A stretch of 41,185 nt of DNA from Acidimicrobiia bacterium (lineage in GTDB: Bacteria; Actinomycetota; Acidimicrobiia; Acidimicrobiales; Bin134). The notes below the pieces were generated by a model. That model had not been told where the DNA came from. It saw nothing but the letters and a program-made list of their open reading frames with translations, and searched no databases. Where the stretch lies: NCBI GenBank assembly GCA_022819825.1, contig JAJEGM010000044.1, forward strand, positions 1 through 41,185. The letters are read 5' to 3'. A program made the position numbers and the translations under genes. Shown here piece after piece: positions 8,216 to 16,190 of this stretch (the stretch's first letter is position 1; each line of letters starts with the position of its first letter).

Positions 8216-9069
8216 ACGAGCAAGCTTCAAGCCCAGTTGCCTTGGTCACCGGCGCCAGCCGTGGGATTGGCCGGGCCAGCGCGTTGGCCCTGGCCGATGT
8301 GGGATTCGACGTGGCCATCACTGCCCGAACGGTGCGGGAAGGTGAGGGAACAGTTGCACAGCCGACCACTGATGCCGGCGGCGACGTGGCCGTGTCCGGA
8401 AGCCTGGAGACGACCGCGGCCGAAATCGTCGAGCGAGGCCAGCAGGCGCTGCCCATCACCATGGACCTGCTGTCGGCGGATTCGGTACGGGCCGCGGCTG
8501 AAACGGCACTCAACGAGTGGGGAAGAGTTGACGTGTTGGTCAACAACGCCATCTGGAGCGGCCCGGGCCTCCTCGACCCGGTAGGGGTACTCGATCTCGA
8601 AGCCCTGGACACCGCCTTCACCGCCAATGTGCTGCGCCAGGTTCTTCTCACCCAGCTCATCCTGCCCTCGATGGTCGAGCAGGGTTCGGGCCTCATCTTG
8701 AATCTCACGTCGTCGGCAGGCCAGGTGGACGATCCCCCCTATCAGGTGGTCGAGTTGAAGATGCTCGGCTACGCCCACTGCGCCTCCAAGGGGGCCTTCC
8801 ACCGCATGGCCCCGCTGCTGCAAGCCGAGCACGAGTCCGACGGGATCACCGCTATCAACATCGACCCCGGTTTCACCTGGACCGAGGCCATGGCCGCGCT
8901 CGACCTGCACAATTTCGGCGGCGCACCCCCCGAGGCCACCGGAACGGTGATTGCCTGGCTGGCCGAGGACATTGAACGAACAGTCGAATGGCGGGGCCGC
9001 ACCTTGAATTCTCTGGAGTTGTGTGCCCAACTCGGCTTGGTCGAAGGGTGGCCACCCGCTGATGGATGA
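8212..9069 (+). CDS. Atypical short-chain dehydrogenase/reductase (SDR)
   Basis: A 285-residue Rossmann-fold SDR. The NAD(P) site is TGASRGIG near residues 14-21, the NNA motif is present (VLVNNAIWSG) and the catalytic Ser lies in LNLTSSAGQ. The active-site YxxxK is altered. Lys193 is preceded by H-C-A-S, so His189 occupies the position of the catalytic Tyr, and the nearest Tyr (187) is six residues before Lys. It may therefore use altered chemistry or be a non-classical SDR. The start overlaps the VOC gene by four bases and the end overlaps the RpiR gene by eight, so the three are probably translationally coupled. The C-terminus continues about 65 residues past the active site. Confidence 0.88.
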   Translation: MNEQASSPVALVTGASRGIGRASALALADVGFDVAITARTVREGEGTVAQPTTDAGGDVAVSGSLETTAAEIVERGQQALPITMDLLSADSVRAAAETALNEWGRVDVLVNNAIWSGPGLLDPVGVLDLEALDTAFTANVLRQVLLTQLILPSMVEQGSGLILNLTSSAGQVDDPPYQVVELKMLGYAHCASKGAFHRMAPLLQAEHESDGITAINIDPGFTWTEAMAALDLHNFGGAPPEATGTVIAWLAEDIERTVEWRGRTLNSLELCAQLGLVEGWPPADG

Positions 9070-9955
9070 GTCTCCCCCGGCACCGGACATCCCCCCCACC
9101 GTCCACCTTCGAAGTCTGCTGCCGAGCTTGACGCCGAAGCTGGCCGTGGTAGCCGAAGAGATCTTGGCCGACCCTGCGGAAGTGGTCCGGATCTCGGTGG
9201 CCGACCTCGCTCAGCGCACCGGAACCTCGATGTCGACCATCGTGCGCCTGTGCCAAGAACTCGGGCTGCGCGGCTTCCAAGACTTGAAGCTCCGCCTGGT
9301 CGCCGAGGAAACGGCCACCGGGTTCGCCGGGCCGGCGGATGTCGACGACCGGGATTCGGTGCTCTCCAAGGTCCTGTCCTCCACCGTGGATGCCATCAGC
9401 CACACCCAACACACGCTGGACACAGCCAGCTTCAACCAAGTCGCCGAGCTTGTCTTCAACGCCCGCACAATCGTCTTTGTGGGCGCGGGGGCAAGCGCAG
9501 CGGTGGCCTTCGACGCCGCCTTCCGATTGCGGACGCTTGGCCATCGAGCCGAATTCCACTCCGATTCGCACATGCAGCTCACCGCCGCCCGGTTCCTCCG
9601 TCCGGGAGACATCGTGGTGGCCATCAGCCACTCAGGGTCCACCCGCCAGACGCTCACCGCAGTGGAGGCGGCATCCAGCGCCGGGGCGCACACCGCGGCC
9701 ATAACCACGTTCGCCCGATCTCCTTTGGCCCAGTCGGTTGACCACGCCTTGCTGGCGGGGGGAACCGAATCGGAGTTCCGAATTGCGGCGGTGTCCAGCC
9801 GAATCGCCCACTTGGCAGTCGTTGATGCCCTGTTCGTCGCCGTGGCCGGCCTGCGGCCAGAACGGGCCCGAGCCGCCCAAGAACTGTGGAGCGACATGAT
9901 CGACGAGCATCGACTCAGCCCACCGTGGGCAACTCGGCGCGACGCGAACGATTGA
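9062..9955 (+). CDS. MurR/RpiR-family transcriptional regulator (HTH + SIS domain)
   Basis: A 297-residue regulator. Residues about 20-85 form the HTH_6 domain (SVADLAQRTGTSMSTIVRLCQELGLRGF). Residues about 115-250 form a SIS phosphosugar-binding fold (IVFVGAGASAAVAFDAAFRL; VVAISHSGSTRQTL). Family members usually sense phosphorylated sugars or related phosphorylated ligands. ATG at 9062 is chosen over an upstream in-frame GTG at 9023 that would overlap the SDR extensively; AAGGGTGG precedes the ATG. It is third in the VOC-SDR-RpiR operon and converges on the phosphatase-transporter operon with a one-base gap. Matching motifs at 7681 and 16100 are plausible binding sites, which would make it the local regulator of locus A. 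Confidence 0.92.
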   Translation: MDESPPAPDIPPTVHLRSLLPSLTPKLAVVAEEILADPAEVVRISVADLAQRTGTSMSTIVRLCQELGLRGFQDLKLRLVAEETATGFAGPADVDDRDSVLSKVLSSTVDAISHTQHTLDTASFNQVAELVFNARTIVFVGAGASAAVAFDAAFRLRTLGHRAEFHSDSHMQLTAARFLRPGDIVVAISHSGSTRQTLTAVEAASSAGAHTAAITTFARSPLAQSVDHALLAGGTESEFRIAAVSSRIAHLAVVDALFVAVAGLRPERARAAQELWSDMIDEHRLSPPWATRRDAND

Positions 9956-9956
9956 C

Positions 9957-10784
9957 CTAGCCGTCCAGCAAGAGCGCCCTCAACTCATCGATCTCGTCTT
10001 GGGTCAACATGAGCTGATTCCGGGCGTAGTTGTCGATCCCCCCAAAATCACGGTCGATGATGTCGAGTGACCGCTCGATGAACGCGGTCTTGGCCAATCC
10101 CAATGCCAAGAGCACGTGGCGCGACTCCTCGGGGTACTCCGCAAGCCGGAGTTGGAAAGTGCTGGACTGATCGGTCAGCCGATCGTTGGTGAGCATGTAG
10201 TCGTCGATGACCTGGCCGCGGTCAACCCCGAGGATCGACAAGATCACTGCCGCGGCCACGCCGGTTCGGTCTTTGCCGCCCGCGCAGTGGAAGAGAACGG
10301 GAGGGCGGTTGATGATCAAGCGGATCAATTCGGCCATCACTGGGCCACCAGTTTCGGTGACATGCCGGTAGGAGTCGAGAAGGATCTCGTGGGCAATATC
10401 GGTGGTTAGTTCACCGCCGACCAGAAGCTCCATCACCTCTGCCGCCGTCTTGTCTCCGGGGGGGAACGGCGTGGACACCACCTCGGCACCCCGGGGCAAC
10501 CGCGACGGTCGGGCTTCGGCCTCCTCGGGGTTGCGGAAGTCCACCACTGTTTTCACCGAGCGCTCTTCAAGCTCGGCTAAATCCACCACGCTGAGATCGG
10601 CGAGGTCGTCAGAGCGGTAGGCAATGCCAAACCGCACCTGCTGGCCGGTTGCGGTGGTTATCCCACCCAGATCTCGCACATTGAGGGCACCGTCAAACCG
10701 GAGGGTTCGCCGAATGTGGAGAGCAGTGTCAGCCGTTGCGGCATCGGGGTTGTCGTGTGCAGGCGGCATGGTCCTCTTTGGCAT
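9957..10784 (-). CDS. PTP-like (Y_phosphatase3) phosphatase, locus A first copy
   Basis: A 275-residue phosphatase of the tyrosine/lipid phosphatase group that includes mycobacterial PtpB and Listeria LipA. The N-terminal signature is ALNVRDLGGI, followed by FRIAYRSDD-like and VVDFRNPEEAEA elements. The P-loop is HCAGGKDRTG, with nucleophile Cys167 and Arg173 (CX5R). The Lys-Asp pair inside the P-loop is the form found in PtpB/LipA enzymes that also act on phosphoinositides. The gene begins immediately after the stop codon of the LivHMG fusion, so it is the last gene of the leftward transporter operon. No signal peptide is visible, so a cytoplasmic location is expected. Substrate unknown; dephosphorylation of an imported ligand or of signalling proteins are both possible. 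Confidence 0.9.
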   Translation of the reverse strand: MPKRTMPPAHDNPDAATADTALHIRRTLRFDGALNVRDLGGITTATGQQVRFGIAYRSDDLADLSVVDLAELEERSVKTVVDFRNPEEAEARPSRLPRGAEVVSTPFPPGDKTAAEVMELLVGGELTTDIAHEILLDSYRHVTETGGPVMAELIRLIINRPPVLFHCAGGKDRTGVAAAVILSILGVDRGQVIDDYMLTNDRLTDQSSTFQLRLAEYPEESRHVLLALGLAKTAFIERSLDIIDRDFGGIDNYARNQLMLTQDEIDELRALLLDG

Positions 10785-13700
10785 CTAGAGGTCGGATCGA
10801 CCGATAGCCCGCTCATCGGTGCCCAGATAGCTGGCAATGACGAGCGGATCGGCCCGCACCTGTTCGGGACTACCTTCGGCGATGACCTGCCCCGCCTCCA
10901 AGCAGTAGACGTGATCGCTCACGCTCATGATCAGCGGCATGTCGTGCTCGATTATCAGCATCGACGACTGGAGCTCGCGGTTGATGCTCACCAGCAGCGG
11001 ACCGAACGCCTCGGCCTCGCGCTGGGCGACACCCGCGGTGGGCTCGTCGAGACACATCAGGTGGGCGTCGAGGGCGAGCAGGCCCCCGACCTCGACGATG
11101 CGCCGCGTTCCGGTCGACAGATCGCCCACGTAGGAGTCGCCGTATCGGCCCAAGCCGAGGAAGTCGATGATCTCGTCAGCTGCTGCTCTCTGAGCCCGGG
11201 AGATCCTGGTGGAAGGCGGTAGACCTGTCGCAGTTGCCAGCAGTGGCGTGCGCTCCCGGGCTTCAAGGGCAACTTGCACTGTCTCGCGCACGGTGAGCTC
11301 GGGAAACAGCGTCGCCCCCTGGAACGTGCGACCCAAGCCGAGCATGGCCCGGCGGTGGGGAGCAAGGCGGCTGATCTCCGTTCCATTGAGCTGCACCCCA
11401 CCGCCAGCCGGAACGAACCCCCCGACCGCGTTCATGAACGTCGACTTGCCCGCGCCGTTGGTGCCGATTAGCCCGACGATGCGATTGTGGGGAATCGAGA
11501 GCGACGCACCGCTCAAGGCCTGGTTTCCGCCGAACGCCACCGACAGGTCGTTAGTCACAAGAACAGGATGGCCGGCCCCGGCCGGGGGTCTATGCGGCTC
11601 AGTCAGCCGCACCGAGCCCTGGGCCCCCTTCGGCGGTACCGTCAACCCGTAGTGGTTCTCCGCCCATCTCAGCGCTGATGATCTCCACGAGTACAGAACC
11701 TGCACGAAACCGCCGGGGAAGTACATCACCACCAGGAGAAGCCCGATGCTGGAAGCGAATAGGGCTACCACGCTGCTGTCGTTGAACAGGGCGGGAAGGC
11801 CCTCGATCCAGATGGCGCCGAGCACCGGTCCGATGATCGTGCCCAGACCTCCGATCACCACGATGCCCACCAGCCTGATTGAGTCGTCGACGGTGAAGAA
11901 CTGCTCGGAAAGCGGGATGTTTTGGACCAGTCCGGCGAGCACCGCCCCGCCGAGGCCCACGATGCCTCCTGCCATTGCGAACGCCGACAGCTTCATGCGA
12001 GTGGAGCCAACGGTGTAGGCCGACGCGGCCTCGACGTTGTCTCGAATGGCGATGGCCCCCCGGCCGACGCCGGATCGGCGAAGCCGCGCCAAGATGAAGA
12101 GGACAACAGTGAGAAGTACCAGGCAGAAGTAGTAGTAGTTGCGCTGGCTGGCCAGGTTGATGCCGAACAGGTCGCCCCGCAAGAAGGGAACCGTCCGGGC
12201 GTTGTCGTCGGCAAATACCGGCCGCCGGAAGATGTAGAGCGAGGCGGCCAAGGCCAGTACAAGGGTGGTGACGGCCAGCATGAGTCCTTGCACCCGAAGA
12301 GCGCCCACGCCCACTACCGCGGCCAGCAACGCAGTAAGCAGGGGCGCGATGAACACGGCCAGCGCAAACGGTATGGGGTCGGCGTTGAAGTCGATAAACC
12401 AGAAGTCCATCTCGAGGCCGCGGGTCAACGCGGCGGCGGTCAGCGCGCCGATTCCGGCAAAGCTCATCTGGGCCAGCGAGACCTGCCCCGACCATCCGGT
12501 GATGACGGTGAGCGAACTGGCGCACAGCGCAAAGGCCAGAACCGACGCGTAGGCCAGATTCCGGCTCGGCTGGGTGATGATTAGCGGCAGCACAATCAAC
12601 GCCAAGAGCCCGACTCCGAACCCGATCCGACTCATGTGGCGTATCCACCAGATTTGGCGGAGGTGGTCGGGTATAGGGGGGATCTTTGGGGTGAACGAAA
12701 ACGATTCGGTGGACACCCGCTGGTGTCGTTGCATGGCCACCGCGCCCAAAACGGCCAGCAGCAACAGGAAATCGAACAGCCCCGGCTGGTCGAGAAAGTT
12801 GAACTGAATCGTGAACTCGATGATGCCCAGATAAATGCCGGCCGCCATGGCCCGGGGAAACGAGGTCATCCCTGCGATCGCGGCGGCAACTAGGGCCCGA
12901 GCCAGAGTGGAGGGGCCAAGCCCCCCGAAGCCAGACACGCTGCCGCTCTGCCCCGACAGCAGAACGATGGCAATCGTGGAGATGAGTCCGGCCATCACCC
13001 ACACGAACGTTGAGACCACTTTCGGGTTGACGCCCGCGAGCCGGGAAAGGTCGGAGTCTTCGGCCGCGGCGGCCACGTTCTTGCCGAACCATGTGCGGTT
13101 GAGCACCAAATGGAGGCCGAGCGCCACAAGCGGGACCGCAACGAGGATGGTGAGCTGGGTACCGGAAACACGGATCCCCTTGGGCTCGCCCCCACCCGAT
13201 ACCAGCGCGAGCACCCCAAAGGTCACCGCCAACCCGACGATCCATGTACTCAGCCAAATGTTTCGCCGGCTCGAGCGGTCTTTGTGGGTACGGAGCGCCA
13301 GCAGCCCCCAGCCCACCGCGGCGATCACCGCCGGGGCAGCAAGCACCGTCCAGAGCTGGACTTCGCTCACCCCCAGCGCTTCGAAGGGCCGCCAACTGGC
13401 CGAGGTCACCACCGGATAGCGCCGAATTCCCTTGACGTCGAGCTCGGGGTACGTCAGCGGGATCACCTGGCATAGCTGGGCGACCCCCACCGTGGCCACC
13501 AGCAAGATGACCCTGGGCGCTCGGAACAGCCGCCTGATGACGGTGAGCTCGACGATTCCCCCGAACACCGCGCCCAACACCAGAACCAGGGCCACCGCCA
13601 CCCAAAACGGGAAGTTGTATTGAAGCACGAGCAGCGGCAACAGCACTCCGCCGATCAGTCCCATGTTCCCTACTGCGAAGTTGATCACCTTCGTCGATCG

Positions 13701-13811
13701 AAACGTGAGCACGATTCCCATGGCCAACAGCCCGATGACGATGCCCGTGACCGCGCCGTTGAACATCACCTGGGGGTTGATTCGGCTGGCGGCGAGAACG
13801 GCCGAGAACAT
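10785..13811 (-). CDS. LivH-LivM-LivG fusion (ABC importer, two permeases plus ATPase), locus A
   Basis: A single 1008-residue chain carries three normally separate parts of a branched-chain amino acid-type ABC importer: a LivH-like permease (about residues 10-345), a LivM-like permease (about 395-710, with LTVITGWSGQVSLAQMSFAG) and a LivG-like ATPase (about 750-1000). In the ATPase, Walker A is GTNGAGKST with Lys789 and Walker B is LMCLDEP. The signature motif is LSTGT (898-902) rather than LSGGQ or LSYGQ. The C-terminal VIAEGSPEQVRADPLVIASYLG matches LivG. It lies two bases after the MFS-LivF gene and directly before the phosphatase. The substrate is unknown; Liv-type importers carry amino acids, amides, urea and aromatic or other organic acids. 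Confidence 0.93.
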   Translation of the reverse strand: MFSAVLAASRINPQVMFNGAVTGIVIGLLAMGIVLTFRSTKVINFAVGNMGLIGGVLLPLLVLQYNFPFWVAVALVLVLGAVFGGIVELTVIRRLFRAPRVILLVATVGVAQLCQVIPLTYPELDVKGIRRYPVVTSASWRPFEALGVSEVQLWTVLAAPAVIAAVGWGLLALRTHKDRSSRRNIWLSTWIVGLAVTFGVLALVSGGGEPKGIRVSGTQLTILVAVPLVALGLHLVLNRTWFGKNVAAAAEDSDLSRLAGVNPKVVSTFVWVMAGLISTIAIVLLSGQSGSVSGFGGLGPSTLARALVAAAIAGMTSFPRAMAAGIYLGIIEFTIQFNFLDQPGLFDFLLLLAVLGAVAMQRHQRVSTESFSFTPKIPPIPDHLRQIWWIRHMSRIGFGVGLLALIVLPLIITQPSRNLAYASVLAFALCASSLTVITGWSGQVSLAQMSFAGIGALTAAALTRGLEMDFWFIDFNADPIPFALAVFIAPLLTALLAAVVGVGALRVQGLMLAVTTLVLALAASLYIFRRPVFADDNARTVPFLRGDLFGINLASQRNYYYFCLVLLTVVLFILARLRRSGVGRGAIAIRDNVEAASAYTVGSTRMKLSAFAMAGGIVGLGGAVLAGLVQNIPLSEQFFTVDDSIRLVGIVVIGGLGTIIGPVLGAIWIEGLPALFNDSSVVALFASSIGLLLVVMYFPGGFVQVLYSWRSSALRWAENHYGLTVPPKGAQGSVRLTEPHRPPAGAGHPVLVTNDLSVAFGGNQALSGASLSIPHNRIVGLIGTNGAGKSTFMNAVGGFVPAGGGVQLNGTEISRLAPHRRAMLGLGRTFQGATLFPELTVRETVQVALEARERTPLLATATGLPPSTRISRAQRAAADEIIDFLGLGRYGDSYVGDLSTGTRRIVEVGGLLALDAHLMCLDEPTAGVAQREAEAFGPLLVSINRELQSSMLIIEHDMPLIMSVSDHVYCLEAGQVIAEGSPEQVRADPLVIASYLGTDERAIGRSDL

Positions 13812-13813
13812 CG

Positions 13814-16036
13814 CTAGCCGCCCTCTTCTCCCAGGAACACCGCCCGGGCAATGTCGTCGCGCTCGGCCAATTCGGCGGTTCGCCCCTCGAACCGCACCTC
13901 GCCCTTCTCCAAGAAGACAGCCCGCTCGGCAATAGACAGCGCCACGTTCAAAGACTGCTCGACGATGATCATGGTCTGGCCCGTCTCCTTCAATGTCTCG
14001 ACCAGCTCGAGAAGCTCAGCCACCACCCCCGGCGCCAACCCGAGCGACAGCTCGTCGATGAGCAGGATCTCGGGCTGGTGGAGCATCACCCGGGCCAGGG
14101 CCAGCATCTGCTGCTGGCCGCCGGACAGGTCGCCGGCCAACTCCTGTTGCCGGTTCTTCAGCATGGGGAACAGCTCGTACACGTAGTCGAGCCTCTGCTC
14201 CAGGGCAGCCCGATCCTGGCGGTAGTGGCCGGCGCCCACCAGGATGTTGTCGGCGATCGTCATCGACCGAAACACCCCGCCACCGCCGGGGAGCATCTGG
14301 ATGCCCATGGCCACTCGCTGCTCTGGAGTGGCGAAGGTGATGGTTCGGCCGTTGAAGCGGACGATGCCCCTCTCCGGCGTGTTCAATCCGGTGACCACCT
14401 TGAGAGCGGTCGACTTGCCCGCCCCGTTCGTTCCCAACAGCGCCAGGGTCTCGCCCTGTTGCACCTCGAAGCTGAGGTCGAACAGCACTTGCACTTGGCC
14501 ATAGCTGAAGTCGACGTTGTGGAGTTGCAGCGCGGGTATGGTGGCGCCCGGCTCGGCCCGGCGCTGCTGTTCTTCCTCTTCTTCTTTGAGCTCGGACACC
14601 ACCAGCGACAAGTCCCGCCGCATCCGGCTCGCCCCCCGCATGATGTAGAAGGCGCCGAGGGGCATGGCGATCACCGTGATCGTGATGATCGTGGGCCGCT
14701 CCCCGATCTCGTCTTGCAAAAGGGAGGCGAGGAGACCACCGCCCACCGCGCCGATGGCGAACATGAAGAACAAGATGATGGCCATCCCCATGCCGCGGAG
14801 GCGATAGGGAAGCACCGTTTGCACGGCGGGTCCGATCATCGAGAACGACGCCCCCAGAAGCGTCCCGTTCACCACCGCCCAAGCCACGAACAGATAGACG
14901 TTGGGCATGAAGTACTGGATGGGCACCGTTACCGTCAGCGGGAACAGCAGTGAGCCGAGAATGCGCAGAGCCCGGTTGGGATCGCGTTTGAACGTCTGGT
15001 CGAACCGCTTGCCGATGAACGGCAGGAACAGCAGCAGGCCAAAGGCGGTCGGAGATATGGCCAACCCCCGCTCAAAGGCGTCCAAGCCGAACTCCTCCTC
15101 CAGGAAGAAGCTCTCAATGGAACTGGCCGGAAAGAGCGCGAAGCCCAGCGCTGCCAGCGCGATGGTCATGTACCGGATGGTGTCGATACGCCAGATCCGG
15201 GCGAATGCGGCTTCCACGGATATCTCGATGTCGTCGTCAGTTTTGAGGCTCCCGCCAAGGACCTCGCGCTTTTCCCATTGGCCCCGCTCGGGCTCGGGTA
15301 GGCGCAGGGCATAGAACCCCATCACTGCTATGGGGATGCTGAGAACCAGATAGGCCCAGCGCCATCCCTCATCGCCCCCGGCAACAGTGGCTATCGCGCC
15401 CACCAGGATCGGACTGATCGTTCCGGCGACGCGGGAGATGCTCTTCTCCAGCGCGTACATGCGGCCCCGGATGGCAATCGGGTAGGCATCGGCCAGCAAC
15501 GTAGGGTGGATGGTGAGGCTGTTGGCCTTGGCGATGCCGGCGCCGAAGCGCAGCCAGAACAGCATGAATGCGCTCACCGCCAGCCCGGTGGCGAAGGAGA
15601 AGAACGAGAACACGATGGTGGCGATGGCCACGATGGGGGTTCGCCGCATGCGGTCGGCCAGCCAGCCCATGGGGGCGGCGCCGAGCATCAAGAAGGCAGC
15701 CGCCGCCACCGAGATGAAGGTGATGGTGCCGTCGGAGACGTCGAATGTTTCGGCAATGTCGGGGCCCAGAACGCTGAGCGCGGCACCCTCCAGTTCGTCG
15801 AAGGCTTCGATGGCCGCCAGGGTGCCGAACGTGATCATCCCGCCCCGGCGGAGGCCGTCCCGCAGGCCCATCTCCTCAACGCCAACGCCGGGCAGCGCGG
15901 CATCCTCATACACCACATCTCGCTTGGCAGCCTGCGCGGCGTACAGCCGGGTCTCTTCGTTGTCAAGGATGGTGGAGCTCAGAAGGGAGGCGGCATCCTG
16001 ATTCGGGTTGTCTGGGGCATTCCCTTCGACGGCCAC
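13814..16036 (-). CDS. MFS permease-LivF ATPase fusion, locus A
   Basis: A 740-residue fusion. Residues about 60-490 are a 12-helix major-facilitator permease with motif A between helices 2 and 3 (GWLADRMRR) and a GDEGWRWAYLVL element as in spinster-like MFS proteins. A Glu-rich linker (KEEEEEQQRR) follows. Residues about 505-735 are a LivF-like ABC ATPase with Walker A GTNGAGKST (Lys541), signature LSGGQ (637-641) and LLIDELSLGLAP, ending in LAERDDIARAVFLGEEG typical of LivF. The gene starts GTG without a visible Shine-Dalgarno and heads the leftward operon. It supplies the LivF ATPase missing from the LivHMG fusion and adds an extra permease of unknown role. A paralog is at 21256-23457. Confidence 0.93.
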   Translation of the reverse strand: MAVEGNAPDNPNQDAASLLSSTILDNEETRLYAAQAAKRDVVYEDAALPGVGVEEMGLRDGLRRGGMITFGTLAAIEAFDELEGAALSVLGPDIAETFDVSDGTITFISVAAAAFLMLGAAPMGWLADRMRRTPIVAIATIVFSFFSFATGLAVSAFMLFWLRFGAGIAKANSLTIHPTLLADAYPIAIRGRMYALEKSISRVAGTISPILVGAIATVAGGDEGWRWAYLVLSIPIAVMGFYALRLPEPERGQWEKREVLGGSLKTDDDIEISVEAAFARIWRIDTIRYMTIALAALGFALFPASSIESFFLEEEFGLDAFERGLAISPTAFGLLLFLPFIGKRFDQTFKRDPNRALRILGSLLFPLTVTVPIQYFMPNVYLFVAWAVVNGTLLGASFSMIGPAVQTVLPYRLRGMGMAIILFFMFAIGAVGGGLLASLLQDEIGERPTIITITVIAMPLGAFYIMRGASRMRRDLSLVVSELKEEEEEQQRRAEPGATIPALQLHNVDFSYGQVQVLFDLSFEVQQGETLALLGTNGAGKSTALKVVTGLNTPERGIVRFNGRTITFATPEQRVAMGIQMLPGGGGVFRSMTIADNILVGAGHYRQDRAALEQRLDYVYELFPMLKNRQQELAGDLSGGQQQMLALARVMLHQPEILLIDELSLGLAPGVVAELLELVETLKETGQTMIIVEQSLNVALSIAERAVFLEKGEVRFEGRTAELAERDDIARAVFLGEEGG

Positions 16037-16066
16037 GACAGATGGTTAGCACCTAAATCCGCATCG

Positions 16067-16083
16067 CGAAAGACAGACTTTCG
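16067..16083. promoter_or_regulatory. Inverted repeat CGAAAG-N5-CTTTCG in divergent promoter
   Basis: A perfect six-base inverted repeat with a five-base spacer between the divergent MFS-LivF and binding-protein genes of locus A. Its half-sites resemble the CGAAA/TTTCG arms of the palindrome before the VOC operon. It could be an operator; nothing more can be shown by reading. Confidence 0.4.
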
Positions 16084-16098
16084 ATTTTTGTCTACACT
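16070..16098 (+). promoter_or_regulatory. Candidate sigma-70-type promoter for the binding-protein gene of locus A
   Basis: AAGACA (16070-16075) and TACACT (16093-16098) are separated by 17 bases, which is standard spacing. A start point would fall near 16105, inside the 15-base motif at 16100-16114, as expected for a repressor site. Both hexamers are imperfect. Confidence 0.35.
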
Positions 16099-16106
16099 CA
16101 TCGAAA
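16079..16106. promoter_or_regulatory. Inverted repeat TTTCGAT-N14-ATCGAAA
   Basis: Seven-base perfect arms at 16079-16085 and 16100-16106, centre to centre 21 bases (two helical turns), flank the candidate -10 at 16093. This geometry suits a dimeric or tetrameric regulator, with the adjacent RpiR protein the obvious candidate. Confidence 0.4.
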
Positions 16107-16114
16107 ATATTGCG
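16100..16114. promoter_or_regulatory. Candidate operator shared with the RpiR operon (copy 2)
   Basis: ATCGAAAATATTGCG matches 7681-7695 at 13 of 15 positions. It lies between the divergent locus A transcripts, 77 bases before the binding-protein start. A shared regulator for the two operons is inferred. Confidence 0.45.
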
Positions 16115-16190
16115 ACATTCGGGTGGACCTCGACGAGGAGTCGCCGTTTTTCGCTACGTTGTGACCACCACTGTGACTTTGGAGATTCAA

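Noticed and set aside
11599..13932. 777-codon minus-strand frame overlapping LivHMG of locus A
   Set aside because: It is a same-strand frame-shifted reading of the transporter fusion with an Arg/Gly/Pro-rich product and no motifs.
13814..16036. MFS-LivF fusion as an assembly or frameshift artefact
   Set aside because: The same junction occurs in an independent paralog at 21256-23457 with a continuous frame and a similar charged linker.
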